This document shows, piece after piece, positions 17,879-26,289 of a DNA stretch of 64,000 bases. The notes below the pieces were generated by a model. That model was not told the DNA's origin. It worked only from the letters and a program-made list of their open reading frames with translations, and searched no databases. The stretch is from the NCBI RefSeq assembly GCF_900605495.1, contig NZ_LR027603.1, positions 559,997 through 623,996 on the forward strand, written 5' to 3'. Every line of letters begins with the position of its first letter. Position 1 is the stretch's first letter. Made by a program: the position numbers and the translations under genes. This DNA comes from Bacilliculturomica massiliensis. Lineage in GTDB: Bacteria; Bacillota; Clostridia; Peptostreptococcales; Anaerovoracaceae.

Positions 17879-18408
17879 AAGAGATCGTATTTGCAGGATT
17901 CGGAGGTCAGGGAGTACTGACCTCGGGGCTGATCATTTCAGAGATCGCCGTAAACAGAGGAGACAACGCCACCTGGATCCCTTCCTATGGCTCGGCTATG
18001 CGGGGCGGGACCGCCAACTGCACAGTGAAGTATGGCAGGGAGACTATCTATAACCCGGCGCAGGAGGAACCAAATCTGCTGCTGGCTATGAACGAACCTT
18101 CCTTCCAGATGTTTATCAACATCGTAGCGCCCGGCGGGATCGTGCTGGTGAGCGATATCGTCAACTGCGATCTGAACGTGAGGGACGACGTGAAGGTAGT
18201 CAAGGTGCCCAGCTCCGCTATTTCCCAGGAACTGGGCAACCCCAAGGGAGCCAACGTGGTGATGACCGGGGCTATCGTAAAGCTGATGGGAGACTTCTCG
18301 AAGGAAGAAGCTCTGGCCGGCATGGAGCGCATGTTCAGCAAAAAAGGAAAGAACCGGTTTGCGGAAGCAAACGTCAAAGCCTTTGAAGCCGGTTACGCCG
18401 CCGTATGA
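17875..18408 (+). CDS. 2-oxoacid:ferredoxin oxidoreductase, gamma subunit
   Basis: This 177-residue subunit has the gamma-domain hallmark FAGFGGQGVLTSGLIISE at the N-terminus and SYGSAMRGGTANC, which helps bind CoA. It completes the delta-alpha-beta-gamma set. It overlaps the beta gene by 4 bases (ATGA). All four subunits are separate polypeptides, as in KOR/VOR enzymes of archaea and Clostridia, rather than fused as in bacterial PFOR. Confidence 0.92.
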   Translation: MKEIVFAGFGGQGVLTSGLIISEIAVNRGDNATWIPSYGSAMRGGTANCTVKYGRETIYNPAQEEPNLLLAMNEPSFQMFINIVAPGGIVLVSDIVNCDLNVRDDVKVVKVPSSAISQELGNPKGANVVMTGAIVKLMGDFSKEEALAGMERMFSKKGKNRFAEANVKAFEAGYAAV

Positions 18409-18466
18409 TCCAGACTGACCGTCCGCCGCAGACAGGCGCGCAGTCAACTGTGAAGGGAGAAATCGA

Positions 18467-19951
18467 ATGGATAATGGAACGGTCCGTGAAAAAAAATATC
18501 CGGAATTTAAACATGCCGCCGCCGCTCTTGGCGTCGTTATAGTATGTCTCTTTCTATCTATCATGGTGTTTAAAATTTCGATCCAGGCCGGCCTGATGGC
18601 TGCTATCGTGTGTGTGACATTTGTATCCAGGCCCCTGGGTTATCGGTTTGAGGAGCTGCTGAAGTTTTCCGTCAAGGCGCTTGACGAGGCCTCGGGAGCG
18701 CTCTGGATCTTCCTGCTGATCGGAACGATCATCGGGACATGGATGATATCCGGCACGGTGCCGGCTGTCATCTATTACGGCCTGGGGGTCATCACTCCCG
18801 CCGTGTTTCTGCCGGCGGGCCTGATCCTCTGCAGTCTGACTTCCCTGGCCACGGGAACTTCCTGGGGCACCATGGGGACCATCGGCATCGCGCTGCTGGG
18901 AATGGGTCAGGGCATGGGGATCCCGACGGAATTGACGGTGGGCATGATCATCTCCGGAGCCTGTTTCGGCGATAAAATGTCGCCGATCTCCGATACGACG
19001 AATCTCTGCGCCGTGGCCTCCGGGGCGGATCTCTACGCCAGCATCCGGGCCATGATACTGACCATGACGCCGGCCTATCTCATCGCGCTGGTGATCTTTA
19101 CGATCATGGGACTTCAGTATGGAGACAACAGCGCCAACTTCGCGGTCATCGAGGAGACCAGAGCGGTGCTGGCGGAACATTTTAACCTGAATCCCATCGT
19201 AATGCTTCCCATCGTTATCCTGCTGGGACTGAATGTACTGAAAATGCCGGCGGTGCCTGCCATGGCCTGCGGGACCTTCGCCGGCATCGTGGTGGCGGTC
19301 GTCCTTCAGGGAGAGACCATAGCTGCGGCGATGGAGGCGATGAACAGCGGTTTTGTCATCTCCACGGGAAGCGTTTACGTTGATCCCATCTTGAACCGGG
19401 GCGGAGTCCAGAGCATGATGAATACCTTCTCGCTGGCTTTCATCGCCATCTCTCTGGGAGGGATCCTGGACGGCGTGGGCTATATGAAAGTGATCGTGGA
19501 ACAGGTGATCAACCGGGTCAGGACCGTGGGCCAGCTGGCCGCATCGGTGATCGCCACCTCGTTTCTGTCCAGCACCATGCTGGGGGAGGACTATCTGAGC
19601 CTGATCCTCAACGGAAATCTTTACAAAGAGGAGTTTGACAGGAAGGGTCTGACACGGCCCATGCTGGCCAGGCTGGTATCGGAAGGAGGCATGATGATGG
19701 CTCCCCTGATCCCCTGGACCACAGTGGGGGCTTTTGCCAGGACGACGCTGGGCGTACAGGGCTTCGGCGTATCGGCCTACTGTTTCCTCAACCTGATCAA
19801 TCCGGTGGTCTCGATCCTGATGGCGACCTTTGGGATATTCGTGCTGTGGAACGATCCCGCAAACAAGGGAAAACGGCGGTTTGACACCAATACGTCTCTG
19901 CGGCGCGAGGTAAAGGGAGCTGCAAAAGAGGCAAAAGGAGCCGGAAAATAG
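18467..19951 (+). CDS. NhaC-family Na+/H+ (or substrate/H+) antiporter
   Basis: This 494-residue protein has about 11-12 membrane segments and NhaC-family blocks such as LATGTSWGTMGTIGIALLG and SGACFGDKMSPISDTTNL. Family members include Na+/H+ antiporters and malate-Na+/lactate-H+ exchangers (MleN). In a ferredoxin-dependent amino-acid fermentation operon it may import the substrate or export the acid product against ions. That is inference from context. It starts 58 bases after the gamma subunit with AAGGGAGAA upstream. Confidence 0.88.
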   Translation: MDNGTVREKKYPEFKHAAAALGVVIVCLFLSIMVFKISIQAGLMAAIVCVTFVSRPLGYRFEELLKFSVKALDEASGALWIFLLIGTIIGTWMISGTVPAVIYYGLGVITPAVFLPAGLILCSLTSLATGTSWGTMGTIGIALLGMGQGMGIPTELTVGMIISGACFGDKMSPISDTTNLCAVASGADLYASIRAMILTMTPAYLIALVIFTIMGLQYGDNSANFAVIEETRAVLAEHFNLNPIVMLPIVILLGLNVLKMPAVPAMACGTFAGIVVAVVLQGETIAAAMEAMNSGFVISTGSVYVDPILNRGGVQSMMNTFSLAFIAISLGGILDGVGYMKVIVEQVINRVRTVGQLAASVIATSFLSSTMLGEDYLSLILNGNLYKEEFDRKGLTRPMLARLVSEGGMMMAPLIPWTTVGAFARTTLGVQGFGVSAYCFLNLINPVVSILMATFGIFVLWNDPANKGKRRFDTNTSLRREVKGAAKEAKGAGK

Positions 19952-19972
19952 GAAGGGAGGAAGAAGAAAGCA

Positions 19973-21034
19973 ATGAAGCTGTTAGTCATAAACCCAGGAG
20001 GAAGCTCCACTAAAATAGCGGTCTTTGAGGACGAAACGGAACAGTTCAGCCGCAATATCGCTCATACGGGGGAAGAACTGCGCCCCTATCCGAGGATCTT
20101 TGACCAGTTTGATTTCAGGCGGCAGCTGATCCTGGACGAATTGAAGGCAGGCGAGTATACCCCCGCCTCCTTCGACGCGGTGGTGGGTCGAGGCGGTCTG
20201 ATGAAGGAGATCGAAGGCGGCGTCTACCGCGTCAACGACGGGATGATCTCCGATCTGAAAGCTGCCGTCCGCGGCGAGCACGCAGCCAATCTGGGCAGCG
20301 CGCTGGCCAGAAGTATCGGCGACGAGACCGGCGCGCCGTCCTTCGTAGTCGATCCGGTGTCCGTGGATGAATTTCAGGAGATCTCCCGCGTCACGGGGAT
20401 CCGTGACCTGAAGTATTCAAGCTGGCTTCACTCCCTGAATCACAAGGCCGTGGCCCGGAAGACCGCGGCGGATATGGGCGGGAAGTATGAGGAGTTCAAT
20501 TTTATCATCGCCCATCTGGGATCGGGAATCTCCATCGTGCCCCACTGCCGGGGACGGATGATCGACGGCAGCGGCGGCAGGACCAACGGACCGTTCTCCT
20601 CCGACCGCAGCGGCGGGCTGCCCGCCTATCCGCTGATCGAGCTCTGTTATTCAGGGAAGTATACCAGAGAAGAGCTGGTGGATAAAGTGAGCAGCTTCGG
20701 AGGTTTTTACGATTACCTGGGGACGAAAGACCTGGTGGAGGTAGAACGCCGCATCGCCGGCGGAGACAGTGAGGCGAAGCTGATCATGGACGCCTTCATC
20801 TATCAGATCGCCAAAGAGATCGCATCCTATGGAGCGGCGCTGTACGGAAAAGTGGACCGCATCGTGCTCACCGGAGGCATCGCCCACTCCGCGCTGGTCA
20901 CAGGCGAGGTGGAAAAGAGGGTGCGCTACCTGGCGCCCGTATCCGTGGTGGCCGGAGAGATGGAGATGGAGGCCATGGCGCTGGGAGCGCTGCGGGTCCT
21001 TCGCGGCGAGGAAGAAGTGAAGGAGTATGAATAA
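19973..21034 (+). CDS. buk: Butyrate kinase (branched-chain/short-chain acyl kinase)
   Basis: This 353-residue ASKHA-fold kinase has the phosphate-1 motif INPGGSSTKIAVF at the N-terminus, the AHLGSGISIVPH block near residue 180, and the adenosine motif VLTGGIAHS near residue 300. It matches Buk rather than acetate kinase in length and motifs. It transfers phosphate from butyryl- or isobutyryl/isovaleryl-phosphate to ADP. It follows the transporter by 21 bases and directly precedes ptb. Together they convert the acyl-CoA from the oxidoreductase into free acid plus ATP. Confidence 0.93.
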   Translation: MKLLVINPGGSSTKIAVFEDETEQFSRNIAHTGEELRPYPRIFDQFDFRRQLILDELKAGEYTPASFDAVVGRGGLMKEIEGGVYRVNDGMISDLKAAVRGEHAANLGSALARSIGDETGAPSFVVDPVSVDEFQEISRVTGIRDLKYSSWLHSLNHKAVARKTAADMGGKYEEFNFIIAHLGSGISIVPHCRGRMIDGSGGRTNGPFSSDRSGGLPAYPLIELCYSGKYTREELVDKVSSFGGFYDYLGTKDLVEVERRIAGGDSEAKLIMDAFIYQIAKEIASYGAALYGKVDRIVLTGGIAHSALVTGEVEKRVRYLAPVSVVAGEMEMEAMALGALRVLRGEEEVKEYE

Positions 21035-21035
21035 C

Positions 21036-21971
21036 ATGGAAAGAGATCTTGGAACTATAGAAAATTTTGAAGCCATCATAGAGCGCGCGCGTAAAACGGG
21101 TCCCCGCCGGGTCTGTGTGGCGTCTGCGGGAGACCCGGAGCTGCTGCAGGCGGTGAAACAGGCCTGCGATATGGGTCTGATCTACCCGATACTGACCGGA
21201 AAGAGCGAGGAGATCGCCGCCTGTGCAAAATCCTGCGGTCTGCGGGAATACGACGCCTTTCAGTGTTCCGGCCCGGAAGAAGCGGCGAAGGCCGCGGTGA
21301 CCATGGTGAGGGAAGGACGGGCCGACATCCTGATGAAAGGATCGGTGAACACCAGCGTGTTCATGCGGGCGGTACTCAATCGGGAGCAGGGACTGCGGGC
21401 CGGCGGACTGGTGAGTCTGCTGGCGGTCTACGAGCTTCCGGGCTATCCAAAACTGATATTCGCTACAGACAGCGGCGTCAATCCGGCGCCGGATCTGGAG
21501 CAGAAAAAAGAAATTCTGAAAAACGCCCTGACGGCCATGAAGCGGATCGGCGTGGAAGATCCCAAGGTTGCGATGCTGACAGCCAACGAAATGGTAGATC
21601 CCAAGATCACATCCACCGTGGACGCCGCTGCCCTGGTGCAGTTTGCCGATTCCGGCCAGTGTCCCCCCTGTACGGCGGAGGGACCCGTGGCCTTTGACGT
21701 GGCTTTCGATCCCGCCGCCGCGGCCCACAAGGGGATCGACAGCCGGATCTCAGGAAAGGTGGATCTGATCCTGTTCCCCAACATGGAGACGGGAAACGCG
21801 CTGGGAAAATCATGGCTGTATTTTAACAGGGCAAAGTGGGCAGGGATCGTACTGGGAGCCGCCAAGCCTGTTATACTTGGGTCACGGTCCGATTCCGCAG
21901 CGGTAAAAATCAATTCCATAGCGCTGGGCTGCCTGGCCGCAGGCGAACAAGAGAGAGAGGAAACACGATGA
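21036..21971 (+). CDS. ptb: Phosphate butyryltransferase
   Basis: This protein of about 311 residues belongs to the Ptb/phosphate acetyltransferase family, with ADILMKGSVNTSVFMRAVLN (about residues 90-110) and the C-terminal block DLILFPNMETGNALGKSW. It exchanges CoA on a short-chain acyl-CoA for phosphate. Two starts are possible. ATG at 21036 follows GAAGGAG by 10 bases and directly follows the buk stop. ATG at 21027 overlaps buk and is too close to the site. I prefer 21036. The 3' end overlaps the aminotransferase gene by 4 bases. Confidence 0.93.
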   Translation: MERDLGTIENFEAIIERARKTGPRRVCVASAGDPELLQAVKQACDMGLIYPILTGKSEEIAACAKSCGLREYDAFQCSGPEEAAKAAVTMVREGRADILMKGSVNTSVFMRAVLNREQGLRAGGLVSLLAVYELPGYPKLIFATDSGVNPAPDLEQKKEILKNALTAMKRIGVEDPKVAMLTANEMVDPKITSTVDAAALVQFADSGQCPPCTAEGPVAFDVAFDPAAAAHKGIDSRISGKVDLILFPNMETGNALGKSWLYFNRAKWAGIVLGAAKPVILGSRSDSAAVKINSIALGCLAAGEQEREETR

Positions 21972-23155
21972 AATTTTCAGACAGAGCGAACGAACTTCGC
22001 CCGTCCGCCATACGGGCGGCGGGAAAACTCATAGCCTCCAGAGAAGGCTGCATCACATTTGCACAGGGGTATCCGGCGGCGGAACTGATGCCGGTTCGTG
22101 AGATGACGGAGATCACCGACGATATACTTGGCAGCAGAGGAGAAATTGCGCTGCAGTATGGAATGACAAAAGGAAATGAGGAACTGCTGAAGGAGATCGT
22201 CAGTATGCTGGCCAAAAGCGGCATCAAATGCGAGCCCAAGCATATCCAGGTCACCACGGGATCGCAGCAGGGCGTCTTTCTCTGCGCCATGCTGCTGCTG
22301 AATAAGGGCGATACCGTGGTAGTGGAAAATCCCACCTATCTGGGAGCGCTCTCTTCCTTCACGCCGCTGGAATGTCAGTTCGCCGGGATCGACGCGGACA
22401 GCGAAGGCATGGATATGGAAGCGCTGGAACAGCGACTGGCCGCGGACAGCTCTGTGCGCATCATCTACGTGGTGCCGAATTTTTCAAACCCAACTGGAAA
22501 GACCTGGAGCCTGGAGCGCAGGAAAAAGCTGCTTGAGCTGGCTGTAAAGTACGATGTGATGATCCTGGAGGATAATCCGTACGGGGATATCCGCTTTGAA
22601 GGAACGCCGGTGCCCTCCATCAAGAGCATGGATGAGACCGGTCACGTCATCTATCTGGGATCCTTTTCCAAGGTGCTCTGCGCCGGACTGCGGGTAGGAT
22701 TTACAGTCAGCTCCGAAAAGACGGCGGATATTTTCGAGGTGTTTAAGCAGGGAGTGGATCTGCAGTCCAATGAATTCGCCCAGGTGCAGGTAGCCGAATA
22801 TCTGCGGCGCTACGGTCTGGACGACCAGCTGGAGCGCATCCGCAGCGTATACAGACGGAAGAGAGATCTGATGATCCAGGTCATCGACGAGGAATTCCCG
22901 GCCTGTGTAGAGAGGACGCATCCCGAAGGCGGCATGTTCGTGTGGATCGTTCTTCCGGAAGGGACCGACGCATCTGTTCTGCTGGAGAAGGCCGTGCGGG
23001 AAGCGGCGGTGGGCTACGTTCCGGGAGGTCCGTTCTTCGTAGAACCGGGACATGAAAACACGGCCCGCCTGAATTATTCGGCGGGATCTGACGAGGAGAT
23101 CGTGGAAGGCATGCGGCGTCTGGCTGCATTCTTTAAAAAAGAACTGGAGGGTTAG
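21968..23155 (+). CDS. PLP-dependent class I/II aminotransferase
   Basis: This 395-residue protein has the fold-type I aminotransferase blocks: NFSNPTGKTWSLERRKK, the Asp of LEDNPYGDIRFEG that contacts the pyridine nitrogen, and the PLP lysine in SFSKVLCAGLRVGF (about residue 235). Its overall pattern resembles the 2-aminoadipate/branched-chain/aromatic (LysN, MocR-related) group. The ATG at 21968 overlaps the ptb stop (ATGA). It would convert an amino acid to the 2-oxoacid consumed by the ferredoxin oxidoreductase encoded upstream. The exact amino acid is unknown. Confidence 0.9.
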   Translation: MKFSDRANELRPSAIRAAGKLIASREGCITFAQGYPAAELMPVREMTEITDDILGSRGEIALQYGMTKGNEELLKEIVSMLAKSGIKCEPKHIQVTTGSQQGVFLCAMLLLNKGDTVVVENPTYLGALSSFTPLECQFAGIDADSEGMDMEALEQRLAADSSVRIIYVVPNFSNPTGKTWSLERRKKLLELAVKYDVMILEDNPYGDIRFEGTPVPSIKSMDETGHVIYLGSFSKVLCAGLRVGFTVSSEKTADIFEVFKQGVDLQSNEFAQVQVAEYLRRYGLDDQLERIRSVYRRKRDLMIQVIDEEFPACVERTHPEGGMFVWIVLPEGTDASVLLEKAVREAAVGYVPGGPFFVEPGHENTARLNYSAGSDEEIVEGMRRLAAFFKKELEG

Positions 23156-23162
23156 AAGATCC

Positions 23163-24548
23163 ATGAGGCGAAATGGCTGGCTGATCTGGTCTGTTCTGGT
23201 GTTTGCATACGCCATCAACTTTTTTCACTCGCTCTCCATGGGCGTGGTAAAAGAGGATCTGATGGAAGAATTTCAGATGTCGGAGACCTCCTTTATATCC
23301 ATCGGCAATATGTATGCCAATCTGTATTTGATCATGCAGATACCGGCAGGGCTGCTGGCCGACTGGCTGGGACCGCGCAAAACGGCCTCAGCCGGCATGT
23401 TTCTGGCAACAGTCGGCGTCATCCTCTTTGGGGCGGCGCCGTCGGCGGGCCTGCTTTACGTGGGAAGAAGTCTGGTGGGACTGGGAACCTCCGTGCTGTT
23501 CGTCTGTATCCTGAAGATCCAGGCCAGCTGGTTTCCGGAACCCATGTTTGGAACCCTGACAGGTTGGACTTGTTTTATCGGCACCATGGGCGGGGCCTTT
23601 GCCCAGACGCCCCTGGCCGTGCTGACTGCCGCCGTGGGCTGGCGGATGGCGTTCCTGGGAGTGGGCGTGATGTCCCTGGCCGTGACGGCGTCCATCGTGC
23701 TGATCGTGCGCGACGTACCGGGGGATGCACTTCAGGATGCACTTCAGTTGGAAGACGGCCGCCCGGTTCAGAAAGGACTGGCCGCCGGCGCGGCGGATCT
23801 GCGGACGGCAGAGCGTGGTGCAGAAGCGTCGGGATCGGGAACGGAGTCTCTGAGCGCCAGACTCAGAGGCGCGGCCGGCGTGCTGAAGAATCCGAGGACC
23901 TGGCCTATTTTCTTTACATATGCCAGCTTCTACGGCTCCTTTGTGGTACTCATGGGGTATTACGGGACGTCGTTTATCACGGAAGTATATGGAATGAGCA
24001 CCGTGACCGCCTCGCTGTTTACCACCGCTGGAGTAGTGGGCAGCGCCGTGGGGGCGGCTGTGATCGGCAGCTTGTCAGACCGGATGCGGAGCAGAAAAAA
24101 ACCCGCCGTCTGGGCGGGCGCCGGTTACCTGGCCTGCTGGGCGGTGCTGACGGCGCTGGCGGGGAAGATCCCCGGAGCCGCGCTGGGTCCGCTGTTCTTT
24201 ATCACGGGCTTTCTGAGCTACGCCTACGTGGTCAGCTGGCCGGCCGCCAGAGAGGTGAACGATCCCAAGGTCATGGGGGTGGCCGCCTCCGTGACTAACA
24301 TGGGAGGGTTTATGGGCAGCATTTTCATTCCCATCTGCGCGGGCAGAGTGTTCACTTCCGGAGGAGGCGTTTCCTCCAATACCTACGGCAGTATGTTTCT
24401 GCTGGTGACTGCATTCGTGGCGGCGGGATTATTCAGCGCGCTGCTGATGAAGGAGACCGGCTGCCGCAACTGCTGGATGGAGAGCGGAGACGACAGCGGA
24501 AAGGTATTGAGAGAACGGGAATTGTCCGACCCATCGGCCTTGCGGTAA
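23163..24548 (+). CDS. MFS transporter
   Basis: This 461-residue protein has 12 predicted membrane segments and the MFS loop motif LADWLGPRKTASAG between segments 2 and 3. It resembles the oxalate/formate and sugar-phosphate antiporter branch. It starts 7 bases after the aminotransferase stop and ends the operon, so it probably carries the amino-acid substrate or the acid product. The central cytoplasmic loop contains a perfect 12-bp duplication (GATGCACTTCAG twice near 23724-23747), giving DALQDALQ. Confidence 0.85.
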   Translation: MRRNGWLIWSVLVFAYAINFFHSLSMGVVKEDLMEEFQMSETSFISIGNMYANLYLIMQIPAGLLADWLGPRKTASAGMFLATVGVILFGAAPSAGLLYVGRSLVGLGTSVLFVCILKIQASWFPEPMFGTLTGWTCFIGTMGGAFAQTPLAVLTAAVGWRMAFLGVGVMSLAVTASIVLIVRDVPGDALQDALQLEDGRPVQKGLAAGAADLRTAERGAEASGSGTESLSARLRGAAGVLKNPRTWPIFFTYASFYGSFVVLMGYYGTSFITEVYGMSTVTASLFTTAGVVGSAVGAAVIGSLSDRMRSRKKPAVWAGAGYLACWAVLTALAGKIPGAALGPLFFITGFLSYAYVVSWPAAREVNDPKVMGVAASVTNMGGFMGSIFIPICAGRVFTSGGGVSSNTYGSMFLLVTAFVAAGLFSALLMKETGCRNCWMESGDDSGKVLRERELSDPSALR

Positions 24549-24657
24549 GGTATGGAGCCGTGAGGCCGGGCTCCGCGGCTTCGGGCCGGGGGACCGGCGC
24601 GGGACCGACGGCCCGGGGGAAACATCGGGAAGCAGGCCCGGGAACGCCTGAAGTTTA

Positions 24658-24694
24658 GGACCCGCCGGCAGATCAGAGAACGCCGGCGGGGTCC
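24658..24694 (+). terminator. Long GC-rich hairpin after the MFS gene
   Basis: GGACCCGCCGGC (24658-24669) pairs with GCCGGCGGGGTCC (24682-24694, one bulged G) across a 12-base loop. There is no T run, so it may be a weak terminator or an mRNA 3' stabiliser for the operon. Apart from this, 24549-24761 shows nothing coding. Confidence 0.45.
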
Positions 24695-24761
24695 GCAATG
24701 ATGGCGGGCCGTCAGAGGGCCGTGAAGCGGCCGAAGGGACGGAAAACAGTAATAAAAGCAC

Positions 24762-24788
24762 AAAAAAGAACCGGCGCCGGGCCGGTTC
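24762..24788 (-). terminator. Terminator, minus strand, second behind the 28-residue gene
   Basis: On the minus strand GAACCGGC and GCCGGTTC form an 8-bp stem with a 5-base loop, followed by six T. Confidence 0.7.
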
Positions 24789-24849
24789 AGAAAAGAGACT
24801 GCTTGCGTCTCGATCTATGCAGACATTGACTGGTCAATGAGAAAGTCTG

Positions 24850-24869
24850 AAAAAGGGACAGGATGTCCC
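24850..24869 (-). terminator. Terminator, minus strand, first behind the 28-residue gene
   Basis: On the minus strand GGGACA and TGTCCC form a 6-bp stem with a 3-base loop and five T follow. A second hairpin (GCCCGAC with GCCGGGC, 24870-24886) abuts it. Confidence 0.65.
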
Positions 24870-24888
24870 GCCCGGCTAAGTCGGGCAG

Positions 24889-24975
24889 TTACCGTTCCGA
24901 CACGTCCATGTTGTTTTCTTCCATGTTGTCGAAATCATACAGACTCATGTCATAATCTTTCAGATCCATCGTCAT
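24889..24975 (-). CDS. 28-residue acidic Met/Asp-rich peptide, unknown
   Basis: I do not recognise this peptide. It is supported by a near-perfect ribosome binding site (AAAGGAGGTGAT, 4 bases before the ATG) and by two terminators downstream, so it forms its own transcription unit. Of 28 residues, nine are Asp or Glu, five are Met and none is Cys; net charge is about -7. It begins MTMDLKDYDMSLYDF and ends SER. It has no hydrophobic stretch, so it is not a membrane toxin or a secreted peptide. It could be a small regulatory protein or a RiPP precursor, but no maturation enzyme lies next to it. The zincin gene is divergent from it. Confidence 0.6.
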   Translation of the reverse strand: MTMDLKDYDMSLYDFDNMEENNMDVSER

Positions 24976-25059
24976 AATATCACCTCCTTTTTCAAAATCA
25001 ACGCAGTTATTATCTTAGTTATTATAATATGCGCCCAATGTTAAATCTGTTTAAAGCCC

Positions 25060-25089
25060 TTGTGAAGAGTGTGTAAAAACAGATATAAT
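25060..25089 (+). promoter_or_regulatory. Promoter of the zincin gene
   Basis: TTGTGA (25060-25065) and TATAAT (25084-25089) are separated by 18 bases, 75 bases before the predicted start. Confidence 0.65.
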
Positions 25090-25163
25090 ACAAACGTAAT
25101 TATGATACCCCAATATCGGGCGTTTTAAACAGACAGTCTGAAGGGGAGAGAGGTGACGTCGTT

Positions 25164-25643
25164 TTGATTACCATAGATGAAATGCAGGAAATGCTGGAAG
25201 AGATCGCGGAAGAAGTGCCGGAGGTGTTTTATGAGGGACTCAACGGAGGGATCGTCCTGCTGCCGGACCGGGTGCTCAGCCCGGAGGCTAGACATGATGA
25301 TCTCTATACGCTGGGCGAGTATATAACAGATCCGGTGATGGGCTGTTACATCGTGCTGTATTACGGTTCTTTTGAAGCGCTGTTTGGTCAGGAGCCCCTT
25401 GAAACGCTGCGGGCGGAGCTGAGGGAGACGCTGTTTCACGAGTTTACGCACCATCTGGAAGGCCTGGCCGGGGAAGCGGGGCTTGACAGGAAGGATGCCC
25501 AGGAACTGAGAGAATATCTGGAAGAGGAAGAGGGCGGATGGGTCTCATCGCCCAAGCTGCGGAACTATCACATGGGCAGAAAAGCGAAGCGAAACAGCCC
25601 GGGCGGGGAGACAAAGGCAAAGAAGAGACCTTTTTGGCGCTGA
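25164..25643 (+). CDS. Zincin-like metallopeptidase (DUF1025/MMP family)
   Basis: This 159-residue protein has the zinc-binding HEFTHHLE motif (His92, Glu93, His96), with an acidic helix before it, matching the short cytoplasmic zincin_1 family. These proteins are predicted metallopeptidases of unknown substrate. I start it at TTG 25164, preceded by GAGAGAGGTGA; no better ATG exists upstream. The C-terminal 25 residues are basic (RKAKRNSPGGETKAKKRP), possibly for nucleic-acid contact. It has its own promoter. Confidence 0.82.
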   Translation: MITIDEMQEMLEEIAEEVPEVFYEGLNGGIVLLPDRVLSPEARHDDLYTLGEYITDPVMGCYIVLYYGSFEALFGQEPLETLRAELRETLFHEFTHHLEGLAGEAGLDRKDAQELREYLEEEEGGWVSSPKLRNYHMGRKAKRNSPGGETKAKKRPFWR

Positions 25644-25740
25644 ACTCCGCGCTTGGCTGCTGAAGATGAGAAAATGCCTTCTGCAGGCCACGTATCTTTC
25701 AACGCAGCATGCAGAAGACACTGCGCCGGGTCCGGCCCGG

Positions 25741-25828
25741 CGTGCAGGCGGGCGGAACGGCCTGCACGGGAGCACTCCCTTCTACCCCACTAGGTGGCGG
25801 CGTGCAGGCGGGCGGAACGGCCTGCACG
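25741..25828. repeat. Duplicated hairpin element between convergent genes
   Basis: A 28-base imperfect palindrome occurs twice, at 25741-25768 and 25801-25828. In each, CGTGCAGGC pairs with GCCTGCACG across a 10-base loop, and the copies are identical. They lie between the convergent zincin and fabZ genes, a usual position for REP-like elements or bidirectional terminators. A further pair (CTTCTGCA/TGCAGAAG, 25678-25716) lies just upstream. Confidence 0.65.
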
Positions 25829-25842
25829 GCAGCCGGCCCATT

Positions 25843-26274
25843 TCAGCGCATAGCCAGGGTGACGTCGCCCGTGGCCGCCAGTTCTCCCCGGCGGCAGACC
25901 TGACAGCTGCAGGTGGCGATGGCCTTCTCCGGCCTCTCTGACGTGAGGACCGCGCTGATCTCCAGCGTGTCTCCCGGTTCGATCTTTCGGAGAAATTTTA
26001 CCTTGTCGATCCCAAGAAACAGCGGCGTTTTTCCGCTGTAACGCTCCGTGGAAAGGAGCAGGATATCGGCGGCCTGCGCCATGCATTCTGCGGTGTAGAC
26101 CCCCGGGAAGACAGGCGATCCGGGGAAATGCCCCTTAAAGATCTCCCGGGATGGATCCACGTAAAATTTTGTGGCGATAGATACGCCGTCGATCATCTCC
26201 TGGACTTCGTCCACCAGCAGCATGGGATCCCGGTGCGGGATGATCTCCATGATCTGAGCTCTGTTCATCTGCAT
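25843..26274 (-). CDS. fabZ: 3-hydroxyacyl-[ACP] dehydratase FabZ-like
   Basis: This 143-residue hotdog-fold protein has PHRDPMLLVDEV at the N-terminus and the active-site block GHFPGSPVFPGVYTAECMAQ, giving catalytic His49 and Glu63. FabZ dehydrates 3-hydroxyacyl-ACP in fatty-acid elongation. It lies 15 bases downstream of a MerR-type regulator, away from any fab cluster. It may therefore be a stand-alone paralogue that tunes membrane lipids or works on another acyl substrate. AAGGAGG lies 8 bases before the chosen ATG. Confidence 0.87.
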   Translation of the reverse strand: MQMNRAQIMEIIPHRDPMLLVDEVQEMIDGVSIATKFYVDPSREIFKGHFPGSPVFPGVYTAECMAQAADILLLSTERYSGKTPLFLGIDKVKFLRKIEPGDTLEISAVLTSERPEKAIATCSCQVCRRGELAATGDVTLAMR

Positions 26275-26289
26275 GCCATATGCCTCCTT

